From UBA9848 sp003454065 (GTDB lineage: Bacteria; Spirochaetota; Spirochaetia; Sphaerochaetales; Sphaerochaetaceae), in contig CAMOXM010000003.1 in the NCBI GenBank assembly GCA_946629155.1, forward strand, positions 1 to 32,781: DNA of 32,781 bases, given 5' to 3'. Position numbers and translations under genes: made by a program. The notes beneath the pieces are model-generated. The model ran no database searches. It saw only the letters and a list, made by a program, of their open reading frames with translations, and had not been told where the DNA came from. The first letter of the stretch is position 1; each line of letters opens with the position of its first letter. Below are positions 8,162-15,201 of this stretch, in pieces.

Positions 8162-9064
8162 ATGTTTGCGAGAAAGATGGCGGCATTGATGCTGCTGATG
8201 GTTTTGACTTGTTTTTCATGCGCCAAGAACGCTGAAGGCGCAAAGGGTTCGGCTGATGTCGAGGCGACAGGTTCCGAGAGTTCCGAATCCGGTTCCAGAC
8301 CAACCGATTATGTTCAAATAAACGACAATGCCTTGAAGGTTAAGAGAGCGAACGGCGAGACGGTTGAGATCGCGCCTTGCGCCCCGTCGAACACCTGCGA
8401 TGATGTCGCCTATGCCCTTGCGATGCAGATTATCGGCAATATCAAGGGCATCTATTCCGAGGTCTATGGCAGGGAGCAGAAAGCGAACCTTTCCGATTCC
8501 GAAATCGGTTCTTTCCTTCAGGGCTTGCTTGATGCGGAAAACGGCAGGGAGTTGGATTACGGATTCATGATGGATATTGGGAATCGTCTTCAGGCCGATG
8601 CGGATGCGAAAAGGGCCAAGAGCCGCGAAGCAGCCGAGAACTATTTCAAATCGTTGGAGGCTCGCGAAGACATAATCAAAACTGATTCGGGTCTTATGTA
8701 TGAGGTGATTGCCGAAGGCGACGGCAATGGCGGAATCGATAGCGAATCGAAAGTGAATGTAGATTATGTCATGTCGGTCTATCAGGAAGGCGCGCCTGAT
8801 AACAAAGTCGAGGCGGATAGCAATCAGGATATTGATTTCATCGTTTCCAATCTGATTCCCGGAGCTATCGAGGGTTTGAAGCTTATGAGGGAAGGCTCTG
8901 AGTATGTGTTCTATATAAATCCCGAACTCGGATACGGACCTGTTGCGGTAAGCCCCGTAATCGGACCGGATTCGTATCTCATATTCAAAGTGAAGGTCAA
9001 CAAGATACATCCGGACGAAACGCCTGAAGATAGTGAAGCGCCTTCTTCCGAACGGACTGAATAG
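8162..9064 (+). CDS. FKBP-type peptidyl-prolyl isomerase lipoprotein
   Basis: Predicted envelope folding factor of 300 residues. The N-terminus MFARKMAALMLLMVLTCFSC is a lipoprotein signal with the lipobox ending at Cys20, so the mature protein should be lipidated. A Ser/Glu/Gly-rich linker follows. Residues about 85-170 are helical and resemble the dimerising FkpA/Mip N-domain (GSFLQGLLDAENGRELDYGF, AENYFKSLEA). The C-terminal half is the FKBP domain, seen in LMYEVIAEGDG, VNVDYVM, LIPGAIEGLKLMREGSEYVF, INPELGYGP and LIFKVKVNKI. The usual GWEEG-like active-site loop is altered to PGAIEG, so activity is uncertain. The start ATG follows TTAGGAGAAG. Confidence 0.9.
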   Translation: MFARKMAALMLLMVLTCFSCAKNAEGAKGSADVEATGSESSESGSRPTDYVQINDNALKVKRANGETVEIAPCAPSNTCDDVAYALAMQIIGNIKGIYSEVYGREQKANLSDSEIGSFLQGLLDAENGRELDYGFMMDIGNRLQADADAKRAKSREAAENYFKSLEAREDIIKTDSGLMYEVIAEGDGNGGIDSESKVNVDYVMSVYQEGAPDNKVEADSNQDIDFIVSNLIPGAIEGLKLMREGSEYVFYINPELGYGPVAVSPVIGPDSYLIFKVKVNKIHPDETPEDSEAPSSERTE

Positions 9065-9099
9065 GCGGCTGACAAGCGCTTTGCAAGGAGGACTTGCTT

Positions 9100-9675
9100 A
9101 TGAGTAGGAATGGCGTAGTGAACAGAAGCGTCAATCTCTTGGTTGCGGGAATAATATCATTGGTTGCCGTAATTACGGGAATTCTGTTGCTGTTCTATAC
9201 CTACGACACGATGAAGGCGATTACCGTAGTCATCGGCATAGCCGCTTTATTCGTAGCCATTCGTTCGTTGATGATATCCAAGGAGATCGATGATCCGAGT
9301 CTTAAATCATCCATGAAGGTCAGGGCTTTGATATCGATAGCGGTAGCCGTCATGATGATAGTTTTCCCGTCTCTCTTATACAACGTCAATAAGTATATCT
9401 GGTATTTTGTGATTTATTTGGCGGCTTTCGTGCTGATTTCGTCGGGGGTGCTGGCGATTGCGCAAGCGATATTGTTCAAATCGGAATGGTGGAAAAGCTC
9501 GCTGATTTTCGAAGGGCTGCTTTCATTAGTGGCAGGATTGGCTTTGCTTCCCGATGTAATGACGAGGTTTTTAGGCGATTTCATATTGAAGCTGTTCGGA
9601 ATCGCATTGGTGGTGCTGGGCGTTTGCTATTTCATATCGAACTTCAACAGGCGATACGATTTGAAGGAGATATAG
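9100..9675 (+). CDS. DUF308/HdeD-like six-helix membrane protein
   Basis: A 191-residue integral membrane protein with about six hydrophobic helices (for example LVAGIISLVAVITGILLLFY, AITVVIGIAALFVAIRSL, ALISIAVAVMMIVFPSLL, WYFVIYLAAFVLISSGVLAI, LIFEGLLSLVAGLALLP and LFGIALVVLGVCYFI). The paired-helix layout with short loops is that of the DUF308 family, whose HdeD member is linked to acid stress; function is otherwise unknown. I chose the ATG at 9100, eight bases after AAGGAGG, over an in-frame TTG at 9094. The stop is followed directly by the frame of the coiled-coil protein. Confidence 0.75.
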   Translation: MSRNGVVNRSVNLLVAGIISLVAVITGILLLFYTYDTMKAITVVIGIAALFVAIRSLMISKEIDDPSLKSSMKVRALISIAVAVMMIVFPSLLYNVNKYIWYFVIYLAAFVLISSGVLAIAQAILFKSEWWKSSLIFEGLLSLVAGLALLPDVMTRFLGDFILKLFGIALVVLGVCYFISNFNRRYDLKEI

Positions 9676-9724
9676 GCTTACGCTCGACATCGTTCTGATA
9701 TGCGCGACGGCGCTTTGCATTGGC

Positions 9725-10240
9725 ATGAGCGCCGTTTTCTTTTTCATGTGGCGGAATACCGTCCGCAAGTATTCGCTTCGGGAAACCGAAAAGCTTATCC
9801 GGAAATATCGGGACGAGTTCAATGGCATCGTAAGCGAAAAGCTGGAAATAACTCAGGAAAAGGCTATTGAAATCACAGACAGGTTCAATTCCGTAGAAGG
9901 CGAGATCGAATATTTCAACCAAAGGATGCGTGAAGCGAAAGCGCTCCTCATGAAGCTCGACAATACTAACGAACTGATACAGAATACCGTCGAGAAGAAT
10001 CTGAGCCGCGATGAAGCGCTTATCACGATGAATAAGGAACTCGAGGACCTGAAGAGGAAGATAAGCAGTTCGGATGGAGGACTAAGCGGCGCTATGGCTG
10101 AAATGGTGAACGGCATGGAAGAGGCGTTGAAGAGGATAAAGGCTGTCGAGACGAGCAATGCTAAGCTAAGAAAGGATTTTGACGATTTCGAGCATATCAT
10201 TGTCAGCATAGTGGAACGGCTTAAGGTTTTGGAGAAGTAG
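9725..10240 (+). CDS. Membrane-anchored coiled-coil protein
   Basis: From the first ATG the protein has 171 residues: a short hydrophobic start (MSAVFFFMW), a basic stretch, then about 150 residues of heptad-like charged helix (EKLIRKYRDEFNGIVSEKLE to IIVSIVERLKVLEK) typical of a coiled coil. The same frame is open upstream to 9665 and reads a hydrophobic LTLDIVLICATALCIG just before the ATG. A complete membrane helix therefore exists only if translation starts near 9677-9680, where no ATG, GTG or TTG occurs; an SD-like AAGGAG at 9664-9669 would fit such a start. The stop is directly followed by the asnS ATG (TAGATG). No function is recognised. Confidence 0.7.
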   Translation: MSAVFFFMWRNTVRKYSLRETEKLIRKYRDEFNGIVSEKLEITQEKAIEITDRFNSVEGEIEYFNQRMREAKALLMKLDNTNELIQNTVEKNLSRDEALITMNKELEDLKRKISSSDGGLSGAMAEMVNGMEEALKRIKAVETSNAKLRKDFDDFEHIIVSIVERLKVLEK

Positions 10241-11620
10241 ATGAAAAGAACTATAAGGGAGATATTGCAATTGAGCGCGGGAAGCGAAGCGACGGCTACC
10301 GGTTGGGTGAAAACGAAAAGAGACAGCAAGAACGTCGCTTTCATTTCCCTTGGGGACGGAACATGTTTCGATGCGCTCCAAGTCGTCATAGATAAAAGCA
10401 ATTTCAAGGATTTGGGTGTGGTCGAAGCCATGAACACTGGCGCGTCATGCCAATTCGAAGGCGCGCTCGTCGAGAGCGTCGGAAAGAACCAGAGCGTGGA
10501 GCTTCAGGCGAAGAGCTGCAAGATGTTCTGCAATGCGGATGACTCCTATCCGCTTCAGAAGAAAAGGCAGACATTCGAGTTCTTGAGGGAGATGCCCCAT
10601 TTGCGCGGCAGAACCAACACTTTCGGCGCGGTTATGAGGGTGAGAAGCCTTTTGGCGTTTGCCATACACAAGTTCTTTCAGGAGAAAGGTTTTTTTTACC
10701 TCAACACGCCTCTTGTAACCACATCTGATTGCGAAGGCGCGGGCGAGATGTTCGAGGTGACCACTTTGGACATCTCCAAGCCGCCCAGAACGAAGGACGG
10801 CGATGTCGATTTCGCTAAGGATTTCTTTTCCAAGAAAGCGTTTCTGACGGTTTCGGGACAGCTTGAAGGCGAATCGTATGCGACGGCAATAAGGAACATA
10901 TACACTTTCGGCCCGACTTTCCGTGCGGAGAAATCATCTACTACCAGGCATTTGGCTGAGTTCTGGATGGTGGAGCCGGAAATGGCCTTTTACGATTTGA
11001 ACGACGATGCCGACCTCGCCGAAGAATTCCTGAAGCATATTTTCAAATATGTTCTCGACAACGATGCTCGCGATATGGAATTTTTCGACAAGTTCATTTT
11101 GGAAGGCGTGACCGAAACCATAAGGCACGTGATCGAAAAGCCGTTCGTGCGCATGTCATACACGCAAGCGATCAAGGAATTGGAGAAGAACAACAAGAAG
11201 TTCGAATATCCCGTGAAATGGGGCTCCGACATTCAGACCGAGCACGAGCGCTACATAAGCGAGACCGTATGCAAGGCCCCTGTGATCCTCACCGATTATC
11301 CCAAGGAGATAAAAAGCTTCTACATGAAAGCGAATGACGACGGCAAGACTGTCAGAGCCATGGATGTTCTCGTTCCGCGTCTCGGTGAAATCATAGGCGG
11401 CAGCGAGAGGGAGGAGAACTACGATAAGCTTCTCGCAAAGATTCGCGAGCTCGGGCTCAAGGAAAGCGAATACGAGTGGTACTTGGATCTTCGCAAGTTC
11501 GGCAGCGTTCCACATTCCGGATTCGGTCTCGGCTTCGAGAGGGCCGTTCTTTATCTGACAGGCATGCAGAACATAAGGGATGTGATAGCATATCCGCGTT
11601 TTTGGAAATCTGAGAAATAA
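10241..11620 (+). CDS. asnS: Asparaginyl-tRNA synthetase
   Basis: Class II synthetase charging tRNA-Asn, 459 residues, the usual bacterial length. An N-terminal OB-fold anticodon-binding domain (ATATGWVKTKRDSKNVAFISL) precedes the catalytic core. The core has motif 1 (RVRSLLAFAIHKFFQEKGFF), motif 2 (GPTFRAEKSSTTRHLAEFW, then MVEPEM) and motif 3 (GFGLGFERAVLYLTGMQNIR), with the Asn-specific features FWMVEPE and the insertion after TTSDCEGAGEMF. The start codon touches the stop of the coiled-coil gene, implying one transcript. Its presence suggests direct asparaginylation rather than sole dependence on the amidotransferase route. Confidence 0.97.
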   Translation: MKRTIREILQLSAGSEATATGWVKTKRDSKNVAFISLGDGTCFDALQVVIDKSNFKDLGVVEAMNTGASCQFEGALVESVGKNQSVELQAKSCKMFCNADDSYPLQKKRQTFEFLREMPHLRGRTNTFGAVMRVRSLLAFAIHKFFQEKGFFYLNTPLVTTSDCEGAGEMFEVTTLDISKPPRTKDGDVDFAKDFFSKKAFLTVSGQLEGESYATAIRNIYTFGPTFRAEKSSTTRHLAEFWMVEPEMAFYDLNDDADLAEEFLKHIFKYVLDNDARDMEFFDKFILEGVTETIRHVIEKPFVRMSYTQAIKELEKNNKKFEYPVKWGSDIQTEHERYISETVCKAPVILTDYPKEIKSFYMKANDDGKTVRAMDVLVPRLGEIIGGSEREENYDKLLAKIRELGLKESEYEWYLDLRKFGSVPHSGFGLGFERAVLYLTGMQNIRDVIAYPRFWKSEK

Positions 11621-11632
11621 AGGGAGGATAAT

Positions 11633-12997
11633 ATGGGTTTGATTAAGGCGCTGACAGGAAGCGTAGGCTCTATGTTCGGCGATCAATGGAAGGAATACTT
11701 CTATTGCGAGGCGATTTCGAGCGATACTTTAGTCGTGAAGGGCGTTAAGCGGACAAGCAGCCGAAGCTCAAATACGAAGGGAACCGATAATGTCATTTCG
11801 AACGGTTCCGGAATCGTTGTTGCTGACGGGCAATGCATGCTGATAGTCGATCAGGGCAAAGTCGTCGATTTGTGTTCCGAGCCCGGTCTCTACACTTTCG
11901 ACAAGTCATCCGAGCCTTCGATATTCTCATCCGGTCTCGGCAAAGGGATAATCGATTCCTTCAAGACGATCGGGAGAAGGTTCGCCTACGGCGCTGATGC
12001 CGCTACGGATCAGAGGGTGTATTATTTCAATACGAAGGAGATAACCGACAACAAGTTCGGCACGCAGAACCCCGTTCCCTTCAGGGCTGTGGATTCGAAA
12101 ATCGGGCTTGATCTGGATGTTTCCATAAGATGCGCCGGCATCTATTCGTATCGCGTGACCGATCCTTTGAAGTTTTACGCCAATGTTTGCGGAAACATAT
12201 CATCCGATTTCAAAAGAAGCGAGATAGACAGCCAGCTCAAGGCGGAGTTCGTTTCCGCTCTTCAGCCTTCGTTCGGCAGGCTTTCGCAATTGGAGTTGCG
12301 CCCCAACCAAATACCGTTGCACACAACTGAGCTTGAAAATGCGCTCAATGATTCTTTGTCGCAGAAATGGGGAGGCATGCGTGGGATCGAGGTTTCTTCC
12401 GTTGCCATAATATCATTGACATTGCCTGACGAAGATGCCGACATGATAAAGAAAATCCAAAAGGCGGCTATTCTTCGTGATCCGCTTATGGCGGCGGCAA
12501 GCATGACCGAAGCGCACAATACTGCCATTCAGAATGCCGCTTCGAACTCCGCCGGAGCGATGAACGGCTTTGTCGGAATGGGAATGGCTGGAAGCATGAG
12601 CGGAATGGGCGGTGCAGGAAACATCCAGTCTCTCTATCAGATGGGTATGAACAGAAGTCAGATGGGAGCAGGTCAGAACCAAGCTAGCATGAATCAGAAC
12701 CAAGGTCGATTCGGCGGTCAATTCGCAGGCCAGCCCCAGTCGGGTTTTTCCCAGCCGCAGTTCACGCAGCCCCAACCTGCGCAACCGCAGCCTATGCAAT
12801 CCCAGCCTGCGCAGTCCGGATGGAAATGCTCATGTGGAACGGTGAACAGCGGGAAATTCTGCACGGAGTGCGGCAGCCGCCGTCCGCCTCAGGAATTCCG
12901 CTGCGATAAGTGCGGCTGGAAGCCGTCCGACCCTGCCAATGTGCCGAAGTTCTGCCCGAATTGCGGCGACAGGTTCGACGAGTATGATATTGTATAG
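11633..12997 (+). CDS. SPFH-domain protein with C-terminal double zinc ribbon (YdjI-like)
   Basis: A 454-residue protein with a ribosome site GGGAGG before the ATG. Residues 1 to about 290 form the SPFH (band-7/virion-core-like) module seen in B. subtilis YdjI: QWKEYFYCEAISSDTLVVKG, SGSGIVVADGQCMLIVDQG, LDVSIRCAGIYSYRVTDPL. A Gly/Met- then Gln/Pro-rich linker (about 305-390) leads to two zinc ribbons, CSCG-(X)-CTECG and CDKCGW-(X)-CPNCG. In Bacillus the homologue is encoded with pspA and a zinc-ribbon membrane protein and acts in membrane stress; the next gene here is a zinc-ribbon membrane protein, so the pairing is conserved. No pspA gene is in the window. The product may scaffold membrane microdomains (inference). 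Confidence 0.85.
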   Translation: MGLIKALTGSVGSMFGDQWKEYFYCEAISSDTLVVKGVKRTSSRSSNTKGTDNVISNGSGIVVADGQCMLIVDQGKVVDLCSEPGLYTFDKSSEPSIFSSGLGKGIIDSFKTIGRRFAYGADAATDQRVYYFNTKEITDNKFGTQNPVPFRAVDSKIGLDLDVSIRCAGIYSYRVTDPLKFYANVCGNISSDFKRSEIDSQLKAEFVSALQPSFGRLSQLELRPNQIPLHTTELENALNDSLSQKWGGMRGIEVSSVAIISLTLPDEDADMIKKIQKAAILRDPLMAAASMTEAHNTAIQNAASNSAGAMNGFVGMGMAGSMSGMGGAGNIQSLYQMGMNRSQMGAGQNQASMNQNQGRFGGQFAGQPQSGFSQPQFTQPQPAQPQPMQSQPAQSGWKCSCGTVNSGKFCTECGSRRPPQEFRCDKCGWKPSDPANVPKFCPNCGDRFDEYDIV

Positions 12998-13159
12998 GAG
13001 GTTCTTTTAAGACTGCTTCCTTCATGCTGCTTGCTCTTCCGTCGCATAGCATTTTCCTCTAAAATGCGCAAATGCACAAAGCATTGGCGATTTTCTCGAA
13101 AAATGCTCTGCGGCAGAATAGACTTCGCATCATTTTGAAATCAGTTTTAAAATAACCTC
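12998..13159. repeat. Family B repeat, copy 2
   Basis: Starts right after the SPFH gene's stop with GAGGTTCTTTTAAGACTGC and ends with the inverted GAAATCAGTTTTAAAATAACC then TC (ending 13159). The body has CTTCATGCTGCTTGCTCTTC, a hairpin with loop ACAAA (AATGC/GCATT at about 13071-13085) and AGAATAGACTTCGCATC. Bases 13012-13101 are repeated almost exactly at 13215-13304. The junction with the next copy makes the palindrome AACCTCTATAAGAGGTT (13154-13170). Confidence 0.8.
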
Positions 13160-13164
13160 TATAA

Positions 13165-13345
13165 GAGGTTTCTTCGAGCAGCAGGTTTTTTTAAAGCACC
13201 CCGAAGATTTCGAAACTGCTTCCTTCATGCTGCTTGCTCTTCCGTCGCATAGCATTTTCCTCTAAAATGCGCAAATGCACAAAGCATTGGCGATTTTCTC
13301 GAAAACGCTCTGCGTCGGAACGAGCTTCGAGATCGCTTTTTAGGA
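13165..13345. repeat. Family B repeat, copy 3, with family A fragment
   Basis: Opens with GAGGTTTCTTCGAGCAGCAGG and a degraded family A end (13174-13203, compare CAGGTTTTTAGAAGTGCCCT at 6364-6383), then repeats copy 2 over about 90 bases (13215-13304). Its right end diverges (TCGGAACGAGCTTCGAGATC) and lacks the inverted terminus. The A-fragment-then-B order is the same as at 6352-6430. It carries the ribosome site of the next gene at its edge. Confidence 0.7.
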
Positions 13346-13353
13346 GTTGTCTA

Positions 13354-14463
13354 ATGTCCGATGTCAATCATTACAAATGTCCGTTGTGCGGCGCCCCTAT
13401 CAATTACGTTCCCGGCACCGATGTCCTTTCGTGCGATTATTGCGGTACAAACGTTCAGGTCTCTTCGCTGACGCAAGCAAGCGAAGAAAAAAGTTTTAAT
13501 TGGAAAAGCGATTCGGGCTCGGCGAAGACGGACGGACAGCCTGAGCGCGAATATGTCTGCAAGTCTTGCGGGGCGAGCATCGAATCCTTTGAGGATTCCT
13601 TTACGACGGCTTGTCCGTATTGCGGAAACAATGTCGTCGTGAGCGATGAGACGACAGGCGGCAGCAGACCGAACCTCATAATACCTTTTGGCCTCAAAGC
13701 CGATGAAATAAGGCAGAGGATTTCGGATTACCTGAAGAAGCTGAAGCTTTTGCCGAATGGTTTTTCGGCGGCTGCCAAAGCAGGCGAGCTCAAAGGCATC
13801 TATGTTCCTTTTTGGCTTTTTGAGTGCACGGCCGACGGTTCGATCAGTCTTCATGCCCAGAAGGAGAGCAGCGTCACCAGGTCGTTCAGAATCGAATCCT
13901 CTTCGACATCTGCGCCGGGCGCCAGGCAAGGAAATACTCGTCAGGAAACCGTTAGGAAGATTTCGCACTATCGCTTGGAAAGGGAAGGCAGGTTCGAGTT
14001 TTCAAAGCTTCCTGTGGATGCTAGCACCCATTTTGACGATGAGGCTATGGATGTGCTTGAGCCTTACGACTACGGAAAGCTCATAGAGTTCGACACTGCA
14101 TATTTCACTGGCTACTTGGCAGAGAAGTTCAACACATCGTATGAGAATGAGACGAGTCGTGGCTTCGCTAAAGTCAGAGAAGGAATTCTCGATTATTTCA
14201 AAAATGCGGAATCCGGTTATTCTAGTTTGACTGTCGAGAAAGACGATATGAAAATCGAAATCGATAATGTGCAATATGCCATGCTTCCCGTGTACGCTTT
14301 GAATTTTTCATTCAAAGGCGAAAACCATCGCATTTATGCAAACGGGCAGACTGGCAAGGTAACAGCCGACCTTCCTGTTGACGCAGGCAAATCATGGAAA
14401 TATTCCATTTTGACATTTTTGCCGGTTTTTGCTTTGGCATTCGCAATTTGCATGTTCATTTGA
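13354..14463 (+). CDS. Zinc-ribbon protein with C-terminal membrane anchor (YdjG-like)
   Basis: A 369-residue protein starting at the ATG at 13354 after TAGGAG. The longer frame back to 13234 only reads through the repeat and is not used. Two zinc ribbons open the protein: CPLCG...CDYCG (Cys 9, 12, 27, 30) and CKSCG...CPYCG (about 70-95). A globular domain follows with GIYVPFWLFECTADG and repeated aromatic strands. The last 25 residues form a membrane helix (WKYSILTFLPVFALAFAICM). The architecture matches the TFIIB-type zinc-ribbon proteins such as B. subtilis YdjG that accompany the YdjI-like SPFH protein. The two genes are split here by two copies of repeat B. Confidence 0.78.
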   Translation: MSDVNHYKCPLCGAPINYVPGTDVLSCDYCGTNVQVSSLTQASEEKSFNWKSDSGSAKTDGQPEREYVCKSCGASIESFEDSFTTACPYCGNNVVVSDETTGGSRPNLIIPFGLKADEIRQRISDYLKKLKLLPNGFSAAAKAGELKGIYVPFWLFECTADGSISLHAQKESSVTRSFRIESSSTSAPGARQGNTRQETVRKISHYRLEREGRFEFSKLPVDASTHFDDEAMDVLEPYDYGKLIEFDTAYFTGYLAEKFNTSYENETSRGFAKVREGILDYFKNAESGYSSLTVEKDDMKIEIDNVQYAMLPVYALNFSFKGENHRIYANGQTGKVTADLPVDAGKSWKYSILTFLPVFALAFAICMFI

Positions 14464-14478
14464 AAAGGAGGTGGGATT

Positions 14479-14697
14479 ATGATGGAAAAGCTTGCAACCA
14501 ATTATCCTTTCATAATAGGGGCTTTCATCTTGTCGGCATTTATAGCTTTCATAGTATGGCTGTCTCTCCGTTCGCAAATGAAATACCAGAAGACGAGGCA
14601 AGTCAACATGACCTATTTGAACGCCGATAATGTTCGGATTCGCAAAAGCAAGGACATTTTCCTGTACGAAGAAACCAGCGGTGGTGAGGACAAGTAG
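14479..14697 (+). CDS. Small single-helix membrane protein
   Basis: A 72-residue protein with an excellent ribosome site (AAAAGGAGG) 15 bases after the zinc-ribbon gene. One long hydrophobic helix (FIIGAFILSAFIAFIVWLSL, residues about 11-30) is followed by a basic stretch and a hydrophilic tail (NADNVRIRKSKDIFLYEE). The spacing implies cotranscription with the zinc-ribbon membrane protein. Family not recognised. It may be the third member of the SPFH / zinc-ribbon unit. Confidence 0.7.
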   Translation: MMEKLATNYPFIIGAFILSAFIAFIVWLSLRSQMKYQKTRQVNMTYLNADNVRIRKSKDIFLYEETSGGEDK

Positions 14698-14731
14698 GAA
14701 GAATAGTTTGATCCTGAGTTTAGTTATGTTG

Positions 14732-14772
14732 TTTTACGCAAATCGATTTGTGTCAAATTAATTTGCGTAAAA
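14732..14772. promoter_or_regulatory. 41-bp near-perfect palindrome
   Basis: TTTTACGCAAAT (14732-14743) and ATTTGCGTAAAA (14761-14772) are a perfect 12-bp inverted repeat. The spacer itself continues with ATTTG/CAAAT around TGT. It lies 19 bases before the start of a truncated ATPase-tail ORF. No T-tract follows, so it is more likely an operator or mobile-element end than a terminator. Confidence 0.7.
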
Positions 14773-14791
14773 TTACAGCGCGTTCGGAGGA

Positions 14792-15124
14792 ATGCCCTAT
14801 TTAAATTTTCTTATCGTCAGCGAGGAACCCGCCTTTTTCAACATAGGCGTTTATAGCGCGAATAGCAGAAGGTTCGGATATAGGCAATTCGATGTAGTGA
14901 CCCAAGATGACGACGGATATGTTTCATGGGAATGCAAATACACCAACAAGAAAGTTTCCATCGGAACCGTTTCGGAAGAGGAAGAGCAGGCGCTGAACAG
15001 CGAGTTCGGCATTTCGAGAACAGGCTTCATATCGAAAAGCGGATTCACGGATGAAGTGCTGCATCGCAAGCCAGGCTATTTGCACTCTTTGGCGGAATTA
15101 TATGATGAGAAGCTTGACTTGTAG
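14792..15124 (+). pseudogene. Remnant of an AAA ATPase C-terminal nuclease-like domain
   Basis: A 110-residue ORF with a good GGAGG before its ATG, but resembling only the tail of the DUF234-type archaeal-style ATPases. FDVVTQDD and WECKYTNKKV give the D...ECK core of a PD-(D/E)XK fold, and TGFISKSGFTDEVL is the typical ending of that family. The P-loop and ATPase region, several hundred residues in intact members, is absent. It is best read as what is left after an internal deletion that joined the upstream control region to the 3' end. A domesticated small protein is possible. Compare the intact DUF4143 ATPase at 28979. Confidence 0.65.
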
Positions 15125-15162
15125 AGCGGTATCAAGGAAACATTTGCCATCAAGGAAATATT

Positions 15163-15191
15163 TTGTAGAAAAACCGCTTTTATACTATAAT
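15163..15191 (+). promoter_or_regulatory. Promoter of the ABC-F gene
   Basis: TTGTAG (15163-15168), a 17-base spacer and a perfect TATAAT (15186-15191). The predicted transcript start is near 15198, only about four bases before the ATG at 15202, so the mRNA would be nearly leaderless. Confidence 0.65.
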
Positions 15192-15201
15192 GTGAAAGAT
15201 T

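Noticed and set aside
13234..13353. N-terminal extension of the zinc-ribbon protein to 13234
   Set aside because: These 40 codons read through family B repeat sequence that recurs elsewhere; a ribosome site and ATG at 13354 fit the family start.
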